A DNA stretch of 64,000 nucleotides from Rhinopithecus roxellana (lineage: Eukaryota; Chordata; Mammalia; Primates; Cercopithecidae): assembly GCF_007565055.1 (NCBI RefSeq), contig NC_044554.1, positions 49,821,176-49,885,175 on the forward strand, written 5' to 3'. The translations under genes were made by a program, and so were the position numbers. Positions 61,739 through 64,000 of this stretch are shown here, one piece after another (position 1 is the stretch's first letter; every line of letters begins with the position of its first letter). The notes beneath the pieces are model-generated. The model had not been told where the DNA came from, did no database searches, and was given only the letters and a program-made list of their open reading frames with translations.

Positions 61739-62269
61739 CGTGGCAGGCCTCTAAGTTTGTTTTTTGGAGGCGCGCTCTCTCTCTCCTCCCTTCCTAGTCC
61801 CCACCTTCCCTTTTGTCCTAGAAATATGTATTATATTCACAGAATATCTGGAAAAACCAACACCCTGGATCTATACCTTATGCTTCCAAAAAATAATAAA
61901 TTCCAGATGGCTCAAACAGACTTAAATGTAAAAAGCAAAAAATGGGAATTTTTTTTCGTTTTTAATTTCCTTGGAGTATGAACATAGGCTTTTCTAAGGA
62001 AAACACAGATCCCAAGAGTCTAAAAGACTGTTAAGTGTAACTGCCTAAGGATGAAATATTTATGCAAGATAGAAACGAAACATCAAAACAAAACATGAAA
62101 TAAAGATTTGTTTGATTTATGCAAAATGTTCTCTTACAAACCTATACATTCGTTAAAGAAAACTACAAATGATTTTTTAAACATGAAAAGAGCTCAACCT
62201 CACTCTAAAGTTAAAAGAAATGAATAAGAATTGTCTTTGAATAACGGTTATTTTTTAGAGAATGTACTG
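61737..62269. other. AT-rich interval
   Basis: 61,840-61,950 faintly resembles old L1 ORF2 (AACACCCTGGATCTATACC), but I do not commit to it. Otherwise nothing. Confidence 0.4.
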
Positions 62270-62362
62270 AAGATACAGCAGTTAACAGAGTGGACATGGT
62301 CTCCCCTCTATGGAGCATATTTGATGAAGACTGATGTTACCAAATGCTATAAAACCAGGTAA

Positions 62363-62393
<31 letters not shown>

Positions 62394-63140
62394 ATTACAA
62401 AATAGTGAATTGTTTTGAGCAAGAAACTACATGGTTGTCTTAGATCTGGGAGTGATCTCTGGAACAATCCTTGTAAAGGTGTGAGGGAGAAGATGTTTGG
62501 ACAGACCTGTGGTGAGGTCACAACAGAGGCTTAAATCCCACGGGAAGCTCTGAACTGGGATGGTTTTCCAGAGTTGTCCTGAATTGTGCCCAGAGTTTTC
62601 CTGAATAGAAACTTGGGGCCTGGGCAGTTATACTTCTGCATCCATAGGCCGTTGGATGCAGGCTACCTTAGAGGAAGGGCTATAATCTTGGGGAAGGTGT
62701 TTCTCTTTGATTGGGGGCAATTTCGGGGTAATTAGCGTCTTGGTTCTGAATGGGAGTCCCGGCAATGCACTGCAGCATTTACTGTAATATCTGGAAAGCC
62801 CCTGGCAGGGGACCTGAACGTGGATACGTCTGTGAGGTTAGGGGAAGCATCTATAAGAGTAATCATTAACTGGTATCTGGTGCTAACTAGGTGGGAATTA
62901 CAATGAGTTCTCTGAGAGATGGAGCAGCTGCACAGGAGCACAGGAGCACAAAGGGATGTCAGCATCTCTGAGCAGAGGAGTGACACAAGATGACATTAGA
63001 GACGGGTATTTCTAGAAATCATGCAGAGCCTCACAGGTCTCAGGACTTTAACCAAATGGCAGAGAGAGGTTTTAATCAGGAGAGAGACCTGATCTGGTAT
63101 GTGTTTTAAAGGATCACGCAGGCTGCTGTGGGGAGAACCG
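62270..63140 (-). mobile_element. L2, antisense, with a CA repeat
   Basis: Reverse-oriented L2 features: ACATGGTCTCCCCTCTATGGAGC, CACAGGAGCACAAAGG, GACCTGATCTGGTATGTG, AAAGGATCACGCAGGCTGC. An (AC)14 tract lies at 62,367-62,395. Confidence 0.6.
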
Positions 63141-63744
63141 AGTAGACAGAGGGAAGCGAGGGTAGATGTGAAGGTCAGTTAGGAAGCTTTGTGGCAAGTA
63201 AGTAAGGTTTGTTCCTTCTCATTTCCTCTTTTGTGGGTAAGTTCTCTGCCACTGGGGTCATAATTCTATCTATAATAACATACATTATTAATGCAATCAT
63301 TTATAGTGGATAGGAATTCACCCTATCTGTTCTACTAGTTTGCCAAAATACCCTTTCCTTTCTCTGGGCCATGATGACTTCTCATACCTGTGTCCAAGTA
63401 TGCTTATGTGGGAAAGTCTAACGTAGACATGGAATGGCCTTGAGCTTAAAGGATATTCAGCAAACACTTCTACTCACTTGTAAAATCATTCATCTAGGAT
63501 AAGTTTATGTACTGGATCTGATGTGAACTATAATGGCCCATGATGTTATCTAGAGAGAGCTGATTCAGACAAAATTGTTAGCTTTGTGGAGGGGTTCCAT
63601 CCGAAGAGTCACGAGTCGAGGGTCCTCATGGTAGACTGAGAAGCTCAGGTCACCATTAAGAAGAAGGCTTGAAAACTAGTTCCATTTCTGCCCCTTGACT
63701 TTTGCAGGGTAAAAGAGGAAGAAAAATTATATATCATGCACATC
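63141..63744. other. Unique interval
   Basis: Nothing recognised. Confidence 0.5.
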
Positions 63745-63895
63745 AATACCCTGATATTTCAGATGAGGGGGTCTGATATTTCAAACCCCCAGAGGGCTGA
63801 AAATTCACACCAAGTATCACACAGCTACTAAGTACGAGAAGGAATTAGCACTCAGGTTTCCTGATTCCAATTTCAATGTTTTATTCATGATCTTA
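63745..63895 (-). mobile_element. MIR fragment, antisense
   Basis: CACACAGCTACTAAGTACGAG, AATTAGCACTCAGGTTTCC and GATTCCAATTTCAATG are the MIR reverse-strand signature. 63,896-64,000 shows nothing. Confidence 0.75.
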
Positions 63896-64000
63896 CGCTA
63901 TTTTGAAATTTTTCCACTTTCACCAAGGATGTACACTTTTACATTGTGCTCTCAATGTTATGGGCTCTACTGACAGAAAATATCTGTCTTCGTTTTTACG

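Noticed and set aside
61708..61790. T-run with following GC-rich stretch considered as a retroposon end
   Set aside because: No recognisable element body or target duplication.
50000..64000. Search for PIP, KEL, TAS2R and T-cell receptor beta segments expected near human OR6V1
   Set aside because: No matching exon, signal sequence, C-terminal motif or recombination signal was seen.

Overview
The window is primate nuclear DNA. It is dense in Alu, L1, L2, MIR and MaLR/THE1 repeats and holds no bacterial or viral gene organisation. At least one Alu (30,634-30,929) carries variants that I associate with the AluY lineage of Old World monkeys: CAAGCCTG near the 5' end, AACTAGCC with AGGTGGC in the middle, and GATCCGGCC near the 3' end. 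The truncated Alu at 11,823-12,100 shares part of this set. I therefore infer a cercopithecid (macaque, baboon or guenon type). The subfamily assignment is from memory and was not run against a library.

The only recognisable protein gene is a single-exon olfactory receptor on the minus strand at 46,813-47,753. It matches what I know of OR6V1, which in human lies in 7q34 between KEL/OR9A2 and PIP. Here a one-base deletion at the end of TM5 breaks the frame, so the product would lose TM6 and TM7. I saw no exon of PIP, KEL, a taste receptor or a T-cell receptor segment.

Layout. 1-1,327: 5'-truncated young L1, minus strand. 2,627-5,385: old L1 pieces with an Alu. 5,392-5,960: AluY whose tail has grown into a long GAAA/GAAAA microsatellite. 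7,437-10,950: old L1, minus strand. 11,150-13,000: L2 and two Alus. 13,426-19,722: nearly full-length old L1 (5' UTR, ORF1, ORF2), minus strand. 19,966-23,404: mostly unique sequence with MER5-like and L2 fragments. 23,405-25,794: young L1 with an inverted 5' end and a perfect 16-bp target duplication. 26,000-46,800: unique sequence with Alus, MIR, L2, a solo THE1 LTR and a MaLR internal fragment. 46,813-50,600: OR pseudogene and its upstream flank. 50,600-64,000: more repeats, including a diverged second copy of the OR upstream flank at about 58,800-60,700, which has no receptor next to it, and two small local duplications.

The genes do not form a pathway or operon. The window is a repeat-rich piece of an olfactory receptor neighbourhood. 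I found no convincing new biological system. The observations most worth checking are the receptor frameshift, the old duplication of its flank, three local duplications that are not obvious transposons, and the twin-primed L1.
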